Positions 1 through 7,875 of a stretch of DNA of 64,000 bases are shown in pieces. Origin of the DNA: CALLPQ01 sp038531745 (GTDB lineage Bacteria > Pseudomonadota > Alphaproteobacteria > Caulobacterales > Parvularculaceae). The stretch is from assembly GCA_038531745.1 (NCBI GenBank), contig JBCBBJ010000004.1, positions 124,001 to 188,000 of the forward strand. The letters run 5' to 3'. How positions within the stretch are numbered: position 1 is the stretch's first letter; every line of letters starts with the position of its first letter. The translations under genes and the position numbers were made by a program. Below the pieces are notes generated by a model. That model worked only from the letters and a program-made list of their open reading frames with translations. It made no database searches and had not been told where the DNA came from.

Positions 1-53
1 CGCGTCAATTCTCCAAAAACACGTTTTCGACAGACGAAACCGATTTTTCGGTT
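1..53. repeat. Partial copy (right end) of a 128-bp dispersed inverted-repeat element
   Basis: This is the right-hand part of an element found in full at 12670-12797 and 28544-28671. It ends with GATTTTTCGGTT at 42-53, the exact inverse of the left terminus AACCGAAAAATC of the full copies. The preceding CGTTTTCGACAGACGAAAC matches the 12670 copy exactly, and the following AGACTTTTAG is also shared with it. The left part lies outside the window. It sits in the gap upstream of pyrG. Function is unknown; it may be a MITE-like or REP-like element. Confidence 0.8.
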
Positions 54-172
54 AGACTTTTAGGCCTTAACAGGCGGGTGTGCGGATACGTCTAAAGCCA
101 GGCAATTATTTCCACACCTTTTATGATCTGGCGGCTTTTCCTCGCCCCGAATCCCCGTTATGACGGCCTTCC

Positions 173-1804
173 ATGGCGCGATATATTTTCATCACCGGCG
201 GCGTGGTCTCCTCCCTTGGAAAAGGCATTGCTTCTGCGGCACTCGGCGCGCTCCTGCAGGCACGCGGTTATAGGGTCCGCCTACGGAAGCTTGACCCCTA
301 TCTGAACGTTGATCCGGGGACGATGAGCCCCTATCAGCATGGCGAGGTTTTCGTCACCGATGACGGGGCGGAGACCGATCTTGATCTTGGTCATTATGAG
401 CGGTTTACCGGCGTATCAGCCTCGAAGGCCGACAATGTGACCACGGGTCAGGTTTACCAGAAAATCATCAACCGGGAGCGGCGCGGAGAATATCTTGGCG
501 CCACGGTACAGGTTATTCCCCATGTGACCGACATGATCAAATCCTTTGTGCGCTCCGATGCGGGGGACGCGGATTTTGTATTGTGCGAAATCGGTGGCAC
601 CGTTGGCGATATTGAAGGCTTACCTTTTTTCGAAGCGATCCGTCAGCTGAAGAATGAATTGCCCCGTGGTCAGGCAATTTATCTGCATCTGACCTTGATG
701 CCGTTTATTCCGTCCGCAGGCGAATTGAAAACGAAGCCAACCCAGCATTCGGTCAAGGAGTTACGCTCCATCGGTATTCAGCCCGATATCCTGCTGGTGC
801 GCGCGGACCGGGAAATCCCCGATGGGGAGCGCAAAAAGATCGCGCAATTTTGTAATGTGCGCCCCTCCGCCGTGGTGCAGGCGTTGGACGCGCGCACGAT
901 TTATGAGGTGCCATTGGCCTATCATGCGCAAGGGTTTGACACGGAAGTCTTGAGCGCCTTTGGCCTTGATGATGCCCCGGCCCCGGACCTGACCGGCTGG
1001 CGGGAGATTGTTGACCGTACCCTCAACCCCGATGGCAAAGTGCGAATTGCCGTTGTGGGCAAATATACGATTCTGAAAGATGCCTACAAGTCGCTGATCG
1101 AGGCGATTGCCCATGGCGGCATAGCCAATAATGTCGGTGTACAGATTGAATGGATTGATAGCTCCGTCTTTCGGGATGAAACCGAAACCATGGGCGCGCT
1201 GGCCGGCGTCCACGCTATTTTGGTGCCTGGCGGTTTTGGCGAACGCGGCGCCGAAGGCAAGATAAGTGCGGCGCGTTTTGCCCGCGAACACAATGTGCCC
1301 TATTTTGGCATTTGCTTTGGGATGCAAATGGCGGTGATTGAGGCGGCACGCAATCTTCTGGGTGAAGATGAAGCAAGCTCTAGCGAGTTTGGTATAACGC
1401 CAAAGCCTGTTGTTGGTCTGATGACCGAATGGGAGCGAGACGGCATTCGCGAAGAACGCGATGCCAGCAGCGATCTTGGCGGCAGCATGCGCCTCGGGGC
1501 CTATGAGGCGAAGCTCAAACCCGGCAGCCGGGTGCATGAAATTTATGGTACCGATACGATCCATGAGCGTCATCGCCACCGTTTTGAGGTCAATATGACG
1601 TGGGCAGATCAACTGGCTGATAAAGGTGTTGTTTTTTCTGGCACATCTCCCGACGGTCAGTTGCCGGAGATTATGGAGATCCCGGACCATCCCTGGTTTA
1701 TTGGCGTGCAATATCATCCGGAGTTAAAATCCCGGCCATTTGATCCGCACCCGCTGTTTGCGTCCTTTATCGATGCGGCGGTCAAACGCTCGCGTCTTGT
1801 TTAA
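173..1804 (+). CDS. pyrG: CTP synthase
   Basis: Makes CTP from UTP, ATP and glutamine in the cytosol, the last step of pyrimidine nucleotide synthesis. The 543-residue protein has the family's usual length. The N-terminal synthetase domain (about 1-270) opens with FITGGVVSSLGKG, the P-loop region. The C-terminal class I glutamine amidotransferase domain (about 290-540) has the nucleophile in GICFGMQ (Cys381) and the His515/Glu517 pair in YHPE. In many alphaproteobacteria pyrG is followed by kdsA, eno and pdhA; here an SDR follows after 17 bases. No strong Shine-Dalgarno is visible, but MARYIFITGG is the standard start of the family. Confidence 0.98.
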   Translation: MARYIFITGGVVSSLGKGIASAALGALLQARGYRVRLRKLDPYLNVDPGTMSPYQHGEVFVTDDGAETDLDLGHYERFTGVSASKADNVTTGQVYQKIINRERRGEYLGATVQVIPHVTDMIKSFVRSDAGDADFVLCEIGGTVGDIEGLPFFEAIRQLKNELPRGQAIYLHLTLMPFIPSAGELKTKPTQHSVKELRSIGIQPDILLVRADREIPDGERKKIAQFCNVRPSAVVQALDARTIYEVPLAYHAQGFDTEVLSAFGLDDAPAPDLTGWREIVDRTLNPDGKVRIAVVGKYTILKDAYKSLIEAIAHGGIANNVGVQIEWIDSSVFRDETETMGALAGVHAILVPGGFGERGAEGKISAARFAREHNVPYFGICFGMQMAVIEAARNLLGEDEASSSEFGITPKPVVGLMTEWERDGIREERDASSDLGGSMRLGAYEAKLKPGSRVHEIYGTDTIHERHRHRFEVNMTWADQLADKGVVFSGTSPDGQLPEIMEIPDHPWFIGVQYHPELKSRPFDPHPLFASFIDAAVKRSRLV

Positions 1805-1821
1805 CCGAAAGGCTTTCCACC

Positions 1822-2655
1822 ATGTTCAAACCGGTTCTGGTCACCGGTGCCTCTAGCGGCATCGGCGAGGCAACGGCGGTTTACCTTGCCCATAAAGGGT
1901 TTCGGGTTTTTGCCGCTGCCCGGCGCGCGGCGGCGTTGGAGACGTTGTCAGGCATGGGCGCGGGGCGGATCCATCCGGTGACCCTCGATGTGACCGATGA
2001 AGCGTCAATCGCGGAGGCCACGGCCACCATTGCGGAGGAGGCGGGCGGGCCGCTTTATGGTCTGGTCAATAATGCCGGCGTCGCGGTGGCCGGCCCCGTG
2101 GAACAGGTGCCGGGCGAGGAATGGCGCCGCCAATTTGAAACCAACGTCATCGGCCTTGTGCAAATGACCCAGGCTATACTGCCCCAAATGCGCGCGGCTA
2201 ACCAGGGACGTATCATTAATATCGGGTCCGTAGCGGGGCGTATCGTGGCGCCGTTCATGGGCCCCTATGGCGCCTCAAAACATGCGGTTGAGGGGGTTAC
2301 CGATGCCCTGCGCCGGGAGCTGGTGGGCACAGGGCTGCGCGTCAGCCTGATCCGCCCCGGCTTTATCAACACCCATTTCGGCGAGCAGGAGCAGGATTCG
2401 CTAGCCCGCTATATGGGCGAGGACAGCCCCTATCGCGATCACCTCCACAAGTTTGCCAAATGGCACGAGCGCAAACACCCCTCGGCCGCACCCGCCACCG
2501 TGGTTGCCGAGGCCGTGCACAAAGCCCTCACCGCGGCGCGGCCCCACTCGCGCTACACCGTTCCCAGCAGCTTCCTCGGCTTCCTGGCCCTGCGCAACCT
2601 CATGCCCTCAGCGGTGGTGGACAGGGTCTTTGGGCGGATCACGGGGGTGGAGTGA
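1822..2655 (+). CDS. SDR family NAD(P)-dependent oxidoreductase
   Basis: A classical short-chain dehydrogenase of 277 residues. The cofactor motif TGASSGIG is at residues 8-15, NNAG at 83-86, and the catalytic Ser136 with Tyr149-x3-Lys153 (YGASK) completes the active site. The C-terminal extension past the Rossmann core suggests the group acting on lipids, steroids or retinoid-like alcohols, but the substrate cannot be read from sequence. It starts 17 bases after pyrG behind a GAAAGG site, so it is probably co-transcribed with pyrG. Confidence 0.9.
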   Translation: MFKPVLVTGASSGIGEATAVYLAHKGFRVFAAARRAAALETLSGMGAGRIHPVTLDVTDEASIAEATATIAEEAGGPLYGLVNNAGVAVAGPVEQVPGEEWRRQFETNVIGLVQMTQAILPQMRAANQGRIINIGSVAGRIVAPFMGPYGASKHAVEGVTDALRRELVGTGLRVSLIRPGFINTHFGEQEQDSLARYMGEDSPYRDHLHKFAKWHERKHPSAAPATVVAEAVHKALTAARPHSRYTVPSSFLGFLALRNLMPSAVVDRVFGRITGVE

Positions 2656-2945
2656 TTGGGGGGAGATAAATGGGAGCAGTGGGCCACTTTTGATGGTTTG
2701 AGTGGGGTGGGTCGTTTCGAGACGTTTTGCCGTTTAAAAAGTTGAAAGTCGCCAAAAACTGACTTCCCCAGGCAAACCATCAACGACCGTTCCAGAGCGA
2801 TTTTAGGACGCTCGCTGGCAGCGGCATTTGGCGCAACTGTTCCGATCATCGGCAATCCAGCGACTACGCGTTATTTGGAACATCAGGCATTCGCTCTTTG
2901 AGTTGTTTAGTCTTTTTGGGAGCAAGCCAACCTGAGTTTGTACGA
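2656..2945. other. Intergenic stretch, no gene supported
   Basis: About 290 bases between the convergent ends of the SDR and the VOC gene. A reading frame on the minus strand overlaps the SDR end but has no family signature or plausible start. Base composition becomes AT-richer from here to about 4620, so this may be the left junction of an inserted block. No terminator hairpin with a clear U-tract was seen. Confidence 0.5.
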
Positions 2946-3317
2946 TCAGACATGCTGATCTAGCATAATTCTGTTACCATCGGGATCCGTCAGGAGGAGG
3001 TGCGCCGGGCCGCTCGTTGTATTATCAGCCTCTATATCAAGTTTAAGACCGGAAGTTTTTAGATGCTTCTGAAACTCCCGAATATCTTGGAATGTATCGA
3101 GCTTCTGGGCATTTTCGCCCCATCCGGGATTGAAAGTCATCATGTTGCTTTCAAGCATCCCTTGAAATAGGCCAATCGTGGTTGAGCCATTTTTTAAGAT
3201 CAACCAGCCGCTCTCTTCATCACCTCCCCAAACTGCAAACCCAATCCTTTGGTAAAAACCTTTCGAAACCTGTAGGTCTTTGACGCTTAGACTAACTGAG
3301 AAATTTCCGAGATCCAT
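2946..3317 (-). CDS. VOC family protein (glyoxalase/bleomycin-resistance fold)
   Basis: A 123-residue single-domain vicinal-oxygen-chelate protein. It starts with the typical first strand FSVSLSVKDLQVSKGFYQRIGF and ends with LLTDPDGNRIMLDQ, the usual closing strand with a metal-ligand-like region. These proteins act as dimers and include isomerases, dioxygenases and antibiotic-binding proteins; specific function is unknown. It is divergent from the LuxR-type gene at 3470, with about 150 bases between them. Codon use and base composition are AT-richer than in pyrG or the pdh genes, which hints at transfer. Confidence 0.8.
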   Translation of the reverse strand: MDLGNFSVSLSVKDLQVSKGFYQRIGFAVWGGDEESGWLILKNGSTTIGLFQGMLESNMMTFNPGWGENAQKLDTFQDIREFQKHLKTSGLKLDIEADNTTSGPAHLLLTDPDGNRIMLDQHV

Positions 3318-3469
3318 TTATGTTACTCCCAAGCTGTAGAAATCTAGCTACATGTTGGCGGAAATATCAAAGCTGAAAAACTCACCCTTTTTGGTGAGTA
3401 TTGCAATTTCACCCGTTTTGAAGTCGGATTCGATGGTCAAATTCAGATCGCTCTGCCAACATCTCAGGT

Positions 3470-3883
3470 ATGAAACGCACACTATTACTTTATAGTATTT
3501 TTCTCGCGTTTTCGGCATTCTTACTTGAATGGCTCGAATACAAATACTTCATCCGTGCGATCCCGACCGAATTGTATATCTTTTTACTGGCGGCTGCGTT
3601 CATGGCGTTGGGGTTGTGGATTGGTGCTCAGCTAACATCTGGTTCGCGTGATGGAGATTTTCGTGTCAACGAAGCGCCTGCATCGGCCCTCGGGCTCACG
3701 TTGCGTGAACGCGAGGTGCTGTCATTGATCGCCGAAGGTCAATCCAACAAAGAAATTGCTCGCAGTCTTGGTGTCTCGCCGAACACAGTGAAAACTCATT
3801 TGGCGAATCTTTATTCCAAGCTCAATGTAACCAAGCGAACGCAAGCCGTACGAAAAGCACAGTCTCTGTCTCTAATTCCCTGA
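3470..3883 (+). CDS. Membrane-anchored LuxR-type HTH transcriptional regulator
   Basis: A 137-residue protein with two predicted membrane helices (about residues 4-22 and 34-55) followed by a LuxR/NarL helix-turn-helix (about 76-135). The HTH carries the hallmark LTLREREVLSLIAEG, SNKEIA and VSPNTVKTHLANLY. There is no receiver or autoinducer domain, so it would be a DNA-binding protein tethered to the inner membrane. The next gene (3974) encodes a four-helix DUF4199 membrane protein on the same strand, possibly a partner (inference). No clear Shine-Dalgarno precedes the ATG. Confidence 0.85.
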   Translation: MKRTLLLYSIFLAFSAFLLEWLEYKYFIRAIPTELYIFLLAAAFMALGLWIGAQLTSGSRDGDFRVNEAPASALGLTLREREVLSLIAEGQSNKEIARSLGVSPNTVKTHLANLYSKLNVTKRTQAVRKAQSLSLIP

Positions 3884-3973
3884 AACTTCGCAAATTGCAG
3901 CCATTCTCACCGTTTCGGATGATAGGCTTTCTCGGCGCGCACCCCTAACATCAGAGCTAATGGAGGGAATATT

Positions 3974-4612
3974 ATGGGACGTTTCGTAGTGGTATACGGG
4001 TCGCTTGCCGGAATAGCGACCATACTGACGATGATTGCGGGTTTTGAGCGGAACGACGGCAAGGGATGGTCGACGTCTATGGCTGTCGGCTATCTCATTA
4101 TGCTTGTTGCCTGCTCCTTCATATTTTTCGGCGTCAAACGGTATCGCGATATCAAGCAGGGCGGCGTGATTACGTTTTGGAAGGCCCTGGGGCTTGGAAC
4201 CTTGATGGCCCTAATGGCTGGCGTTTGCTACGTTGCGATTTGGGAGGTGTATCTTGCCGTTACGGATTTCGCCTTCATAGAGAACTATTTTGTCGGAAGC
4301 CTGGAAGCGCAAATTGCCGACGGACTCGCGGGTGAAGAACTCCAGGCGCAAATCGAAAAGAATGAAGCGTTCAAGCAATTCTACTTGAACCCGCTAATGC
4401 GTTTGCCGATCACGATGACAGAAATCCTCCCGATCGGATTCATTGTCGCATTTTTATCTGCCGCGCTGTTGAGAAAGCCCGAAGTCCTTCCAGCAGAGCA
4501 CCAGCTGGCTAAGCGTCTTAGCTTTGCGCGTTTTAAGCCTCACGACGGATATTTAATAACTGCCAAATTCAGTCCTCCGCACCGTCGGCAGTCTCTTCTA
4601 TCCTGTCGCTAA
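3974..4612 (+). CDS. DUF4199 domain-containing membrane protein
   Basis: A 212-residue integral membrane protein with four hydrophobic helices at about residues 4-23, 36-53, 72-96 and 145-166, matching the DUF4199 pattern (GWSTSMAVGY, FFGVKRYRD, KALGLG). The function of this family is not known. A strong GGAGG site stands just before the ATG. Family members usually end near residue 175; here about 35 basic residues follow, which may come from loss of the original stop codon. It lies 90 bases after the membrane-anchored LuxR-type regulator and is probably its operon partner. Confidence 0.8.
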   Translation: MGRFVVVYGSLAGIATILTMIAGFERNDGKGWSTSMAVGYLIMLVACSFIFFGVKRYRDIKQGGVITFWKALGLGTLMALMAGVCYVAIWEVYLAVTDFAFIENYFVGSLEAQIADGLAGEELQAQIEKNEAFKQFYLNPLMRLPITMTEILPIGFIVAFLSAALLRKPEVLPAEHQLAKRLSFARFKPHDGYLITAKFSPPHRRQSLLSCR

Positions 4613-4692
4613 CCCAACCCAAAGCCCCTTACTTTGCGCAAAATTTGCATGGCTGGTAGGTTGCAGCCGGGGAGGTTGTTGGGAGTAGTGGC

Positions 4693-5265
4693 GTGGGTAC
4701 AGCGGTTACAAGGTTAAAAACGGCATCGGCGCTGGTACTGGCGCTGGGCGTTTTGACGATGGCGTCGCAAGCAGTTGCCGGTGATTATGAAAAAATCGGC
4801 ACCACCGGTGGACGCTATCAATTCACCGACTGCGCCCGGCCTGAGGCGCCGACACTTACCCTCAATCGCAAGAAGACCGGCAACGCCGCCATCCTTGATT
4901 ACAATGTTCAGGTTGACCGAATGAACAAACATCTTGAGCGGGTTCAGGTCTATATGACCTGCCTGAGCGCGGAGGCGGACCGCGACTTGCAAACCTATTA
5001 CAATGCGGTTTCGGCGAGCCTTTTGGCCCGCCAAACGGCCATGGATGACGAGATTTCCGCCTTGCGCCGGGTCCTGGCCAAAGGGCCAAACCGCAAAAAC
5101 CGGCAGGGCAGGCCAGTGCCCGGTATTCCTGCCTTGCGGGGGGCTGACGGGCCCGCCAAACCGCCAATGCCACCGGACGCTCCCGATGTTGGCCCTGACC
5201 CAACGCCAGGCCAGGGCGATAGGCCAGAAACCGAAGAGCCGCCTGATCGTGGGGGGGCGCGCTAA
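4693..5265 (+). CDS. Hypothetical exported protein
   Basis: A 190-residue protein starting at GTG. It has a signal peptide (about residues 10-29, ending in the cleavage-like AVAG) and a small mature domain with DCARPEAPTL and a second Cys in MTCLSAEADRD. The C-terminal 45 residues are rich in Pro, Gly and Asp/Glu and look disordered. I do not recognise a named family. It is probably periplasmic, with a possible disulfide between the two cysteines (inference). Confidence 0.65.
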   Translation: MGTAVTRLKTASALVLALGVLTMASQAVAGDYEKIGTTGGRYQFTDCARPEAPTLTLNRKKTGNAAILDYNVQVDRMNKHLERVQVYMTCLSAEADRDLQTYYNAVSASLLARQTAMDDEISALRRVLAKGPNRKNRQGRPVPGIPALRGADGPAKPPMPPDAPDVGPDPTPGQGDRPETEEPPDRGGAR

Positions 5266-5501
5266 GTGCTTCATTCATTAGCGGTTGGTTTGCGGTAAAA
5301 ACCTGCGCCGGGGCATTCTCTTTTAAGCGGGATTTCGCTATTTGTCGGGCTTTGGTGCCCCTTGTCCCAAAGCCGTCGCGGCCCCTGGTTTGCGTGGTCG
5401 GATGGGGGGGCGCTGAACGCCCTCTTGTCCCCCGGCCCAATCACTGGCCGACCCCCGTCTTGTGATTGTCCATACTGCCGATACCGACCGAAAGCTCCCT
5501 T

Positions 5502-6905
5502 ATGCCCACACCGATTTTGATGCCCGCCTTGTCGCCAACCATGGAGGAGGGGACCCTCGCCAAATGGACGGTGATCGAAGGCGACACCGTCTCCAGCGGT
5601 GATGTGATTGCCGAGATTGAGACCGATAAAGCCACCATGGAGGTGGAAGCGGTTGATGATGGCGTGATCGGCAAAATTCTCATTGCGGCGGGTACGGAGA
5701 ATGTGAAGGTCAATGATCCTATTGCGGTCATTATCGATGATGGCGAAAGCGCCGATGATATCGATGTGGGGGCGCTGTCGGCCACGGGTGATGCGGCACC
5801 CGCCGCCGCCAACGGCCATGACGATCAGGCGGTGACACCCATAAAGACGCCGCACGCAGCGCCCACACCGCTCGACACACCTGAACCCGCATCGGACCCG
5901 GAAATTCCCGCCGGCACGCAAATGGTGGAGATCACCATCCGGGATGCGCTGCGCGATGCCATGGCCGAGGAGATGCGCCGCGATGCGAATGTATTCCTGA
6001 TGGGTGAAGAAGTTGCCGAATATCAGGGCGCGTACAAAGTTTCCCGTGGGCTTTTGGAAGAGTTTGGCGCGCGCCGCGTTGTCGATACGCCGATTACGGA
6101 ATATGGCTTTGCCGGTTTGGGTGTGGGGGCGGCCTTTGCCGGTCTGAAGCCGATTATAGAATTTATGACCTGGAATTTCGCCATGCAGGCCATTGACCAC
6201 ATCATCAATTCAGCGGCCAAGACGCGGTATATGTCCGGTGGCCAGATGGCCTCGCCCATCGTCTTCAGGGGGCCCAACGCGGCGGCGAGCCGCGTTGCCG
6301 CCCAGCACAGCCAGGATTTTGCCGCGTGGTATGCAAACATCCCCGGCCTCATCGTGATCTCGCCTTATTCCGCCGCCGACGCCAAAGGTTTGTTAAAGGC
6401 AGCGATCCGCGACCCAAACCCGGTTGTCTTTCTGGAACATGAGCTTCTTTATGGCGACACCATGGACATTCCGGATGTTGACGATTGGGTCTTGCCCATC
6501 GGCAAGGCGCGGGTCGCGCGCGAGGGCACAGACGTGACCATCGTTTCCTATTCGCGGGGGGTAAAATTCTCCCTTGAAGCAGCGGAAACGCTCGCCGGGG
6601 AAGGCATCTCCGCAGAAGTTGTTGATCTACGGACGATCCGCCCCATGGATGTGGAAACAATTGTAAGTTCGGTAAAGAAAACCAATCGCCTCGTCACCGT
6701 GGAAGAAGGCTGGGGCCCGTGCGGCATCGGTGCAGAGGTGGGCTGGCAGGTGACGCAGAACGCCTTTGATTATCTCGACGCCCCGCCAACCCGGGTAACT
6801 CAGGAAGACACGCCGCTGCCTTATGCGGAAAATCTTGAGGCGCTGAGCCTGCCCAACGCGGAGAAGATCGTGGCGGCGGTGAAAAAAGTAACGTATAGGG
6901 ATTAA
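5502..6905 (+). CDS. pdhB: Pyruvate dehydrogenase E1 component subunit beta, with N-terminal lipoyl domain
   Basis: Beta subunit of the thiamine-diphosphate-dependent E1 of the pyruvate dehydrogenase complex. Residues 1-80 form a biotinyl/lipoyl domain with the lipoylation site ETDKATMEVEA (Lys43), followed by an Ala/Pro/Asp linker to about residue 140 and the transketolase-like beta-subunit domain (MGEEVAEYQGAYKVSRGL, the FRGPN segment, then the C-terminal transketolase domain). The ATG at 5502 is chosen because MPTPILMPALSPTM is the family start and is shared with pdhC; an upstream TTG at 5466 would add 12 unsupported residues. The E1 alpha gene normally precedes it, but none is present here. 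Confidence 0.96.
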   Translation: MPTPILMPALSPTMEEGTLAKWTVIEGDTVSSGDVIAEIETDKATMEVEAVDDGVIGKILIAAGTENVKVNDPIAVIIDDGESADDIDVGALSATGDAAPAAANGHDDQAVTPIKTPHAAPTPLDTPEPASDPEIPAGTQMVEITIRDALRDAMAEEMRRDANVFLMGEEVAEYQGAYKVSRGLLEEFGARRVVDTPITEYGFAGLGVGAAFAGLKPIIEFMTWNFAMQAIDHIINSAAKTRYMSGGQMASPIVFRGPNAAASRVAAQHSQDFAAWYANIPGLIVISPYSAADAKGLLKAAIRDPNPVVFLEHELLYGDTMDIPDVDDWVLPIGKARVAREGTDVTIVSYSRGVKFSLEAAETLAGEGISAEVVDLRTIRPMDVETIVSSVKKTNRLVTVEEGWGPCGIGAEVGWQVTQNAFDYLDAPPTRVTQEDTPLPYAENLEALSLPNAEKIVAAVKKVTYRD

Positions 6906-6938
6906 ATTTCTCGTCGATCAAGTTTAGAGGATAACTCA

Positions 6939-7373
6939 ATGGTTAGATTTGTTTTTGCTGCTGTTCTTTTACTGGTGGCGCCGCTTGCCAATGCGGACGA
7001 GCCGACATCTGATCTAATGGCCGTCGAAAAGGTGGTTTTTGATTATTTCCATGGTCAAGGGGAGGCAAGCGAAGAGCGGTTGTTGCGTGCCTTTGCTACC
7101 GACAAGGCCAGCATGATTGGTGTCGTGCGCAATGAGAACGGCGAAGAAACCTTGCGAGCATGGAAAGACATGGAAAAAGTTGTCGAAAATTGGAGTGCCA
7201 ATAAAAACCCACCGGGAACCGGGCGTATTGGTAAAATACTGGATGTCAATATTGTTGATGGACGGATCGCCACGGTCATGTTCAAGTCCAGTGATCGGTT
7301 TTATGATGCGCTGACCCTCGCAAAACTGAATGGTCAGTGGAAAATTATCGCTAAGGCGTTTGTCCTTCAGTAA
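6939..7373 (+). CDS. Exported NTF2-like protein (lumazine-binding-like fold)
   Basis: A 144-residue protein with a signal peptide (residues 1-19, cleavage after NA in LANADEP) and a cystatin-like/NTF2 fold resembling the putative lumazine-binding family. The family feature is the closing pair of strands DALTLAKLNGQWKIIAKAFV. Members are small periplasmic or extracellular proteins of poorly known role. A GAGG site precedes the ATG. It sits between pdhB and pdhC, with no obvious link to pyruvate oxidation. Confidence 0.75.
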   Translation: MVRFVFAAVLLLVAPLANADEPTSDLMAVEKVVFDYFHGQGEASEERLLRAFATDKASMIGVVRNENGEETLRAWKDMEKVVENWSANKNPPGTGRIGKILDVNIVDGRIATVMFKSSDRFYDALTLAKLNGQWKIIAKAFVLQ

Positions 7374-7394
7374 ATCCTTGTAAGGAGTGTATCT

Positions 7395-7520
7395 ATGCGG
7401 AGTATTATCGTCTTGCTGGCCTTGGTTTTTGCACTCAGCGCCTGCGAAACCGTAAAGGGTGTGGGCCGCGATATAGAGAATGCCGGTGAGGCGCTCGATG
7501 ACGCCATTGATGATGAATAG
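7395..7520 (+). CDS. Entericidin A/B family small lipoprotein
   Basis: A 41-residue gene behind a good AAGGAG site. The protein has a lipoprotein signal peptide with lipobox ALSAC (lipidated Cys17), followed by ETVKGVGRDIENAGEALDD, the typical entericidin body. Entericidins are small envelope lipoproteins first described as an antidote/toxin pair in enterobacteria; in alphaproteobacteria their role is unclear. It follows the NTF2-like gene by 21 bases and is probably in the same transcript as pdhB and pdhC. Confidence 0.85.
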   Translation: MRSIIVLLALVFALSACETVKGVGRDIENAGEALDDAIDDE

Positions 7521-7560
7521 GCAGGCCACGCGTGCCTGAAGCCAGAAACGGATAGAAGCC

Positions 7561-7875
7561 ATGACGGCAATTGAAGAACTCTCAATCCCCGAGGGGATCA
7601 ATGGCGATGATGTTGCCCATGAGCTGGTTCGGTTTTGGGTGTCCGACGGTGATGACCATGTGTCCCTGCGGGTGGGCTTGTTCGACGATGATGACGAACC
7701 GGCGGTTTGGGGTCATGTGGCCGCCGACATCATGAAACATGTGGTCAATGCCCTGATCCAGACCGATCCGCGCCGTGACCCCGATATTATGTATGCGGAA
7801 ATTGAACGCGCTTTTGCGCAGCGTTTGAAAGAAACAACGGATTTTTCCGGTCAGCTCTCGGGAGAGACCCATTAA
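7561..7875 (+). CDS. DUF5076 domain-containing protein
   Basis: A 104-residue acidic cytosolic protein (VAHELVRFWVSDGDDHVSLRVG, WGHVAADIMKHV) that fits DUF5076, an alphaproteobacterial family of unknown function. Its stop codon directly abuts the ATG of pdhC (TAAATG), so the two are translationally coupled. From memory, genes of this family are found next to pyruvate dehydrogenase genes in other alphaproteobacteria, so a role linked to the complex is plausible but unproven. Confidence 0.75.
   Translation: MTAIEELSIPEGINGDDVAHELVRFWVSDGDDHVSLRVGLFDDDDEPAVWGHVAADIMKHVVNALIQTDPRRDPDIMYAEIERAFAQRLKETTDFSGQLSGETH

Noticed and set aside
761..1717. A 318-codon open frame on the minus strand inside pyrG
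   Set aside because: It lies antisense to a textbook gene and shows no family signature; it is a shadow of GC-rich coding sequence.
2553..2855. A minus-strand open frame of 100 codons at the SDR end
   Set aside because: No plausible ribosome site or recognised domain, and it overlaps the SDR gene.
5271..6200. A 309-codon minus-strand open frame over pdhB
   Set aside because: Antisense to pdhB with His/Gly/Arg-rich content typical of shadow frames.
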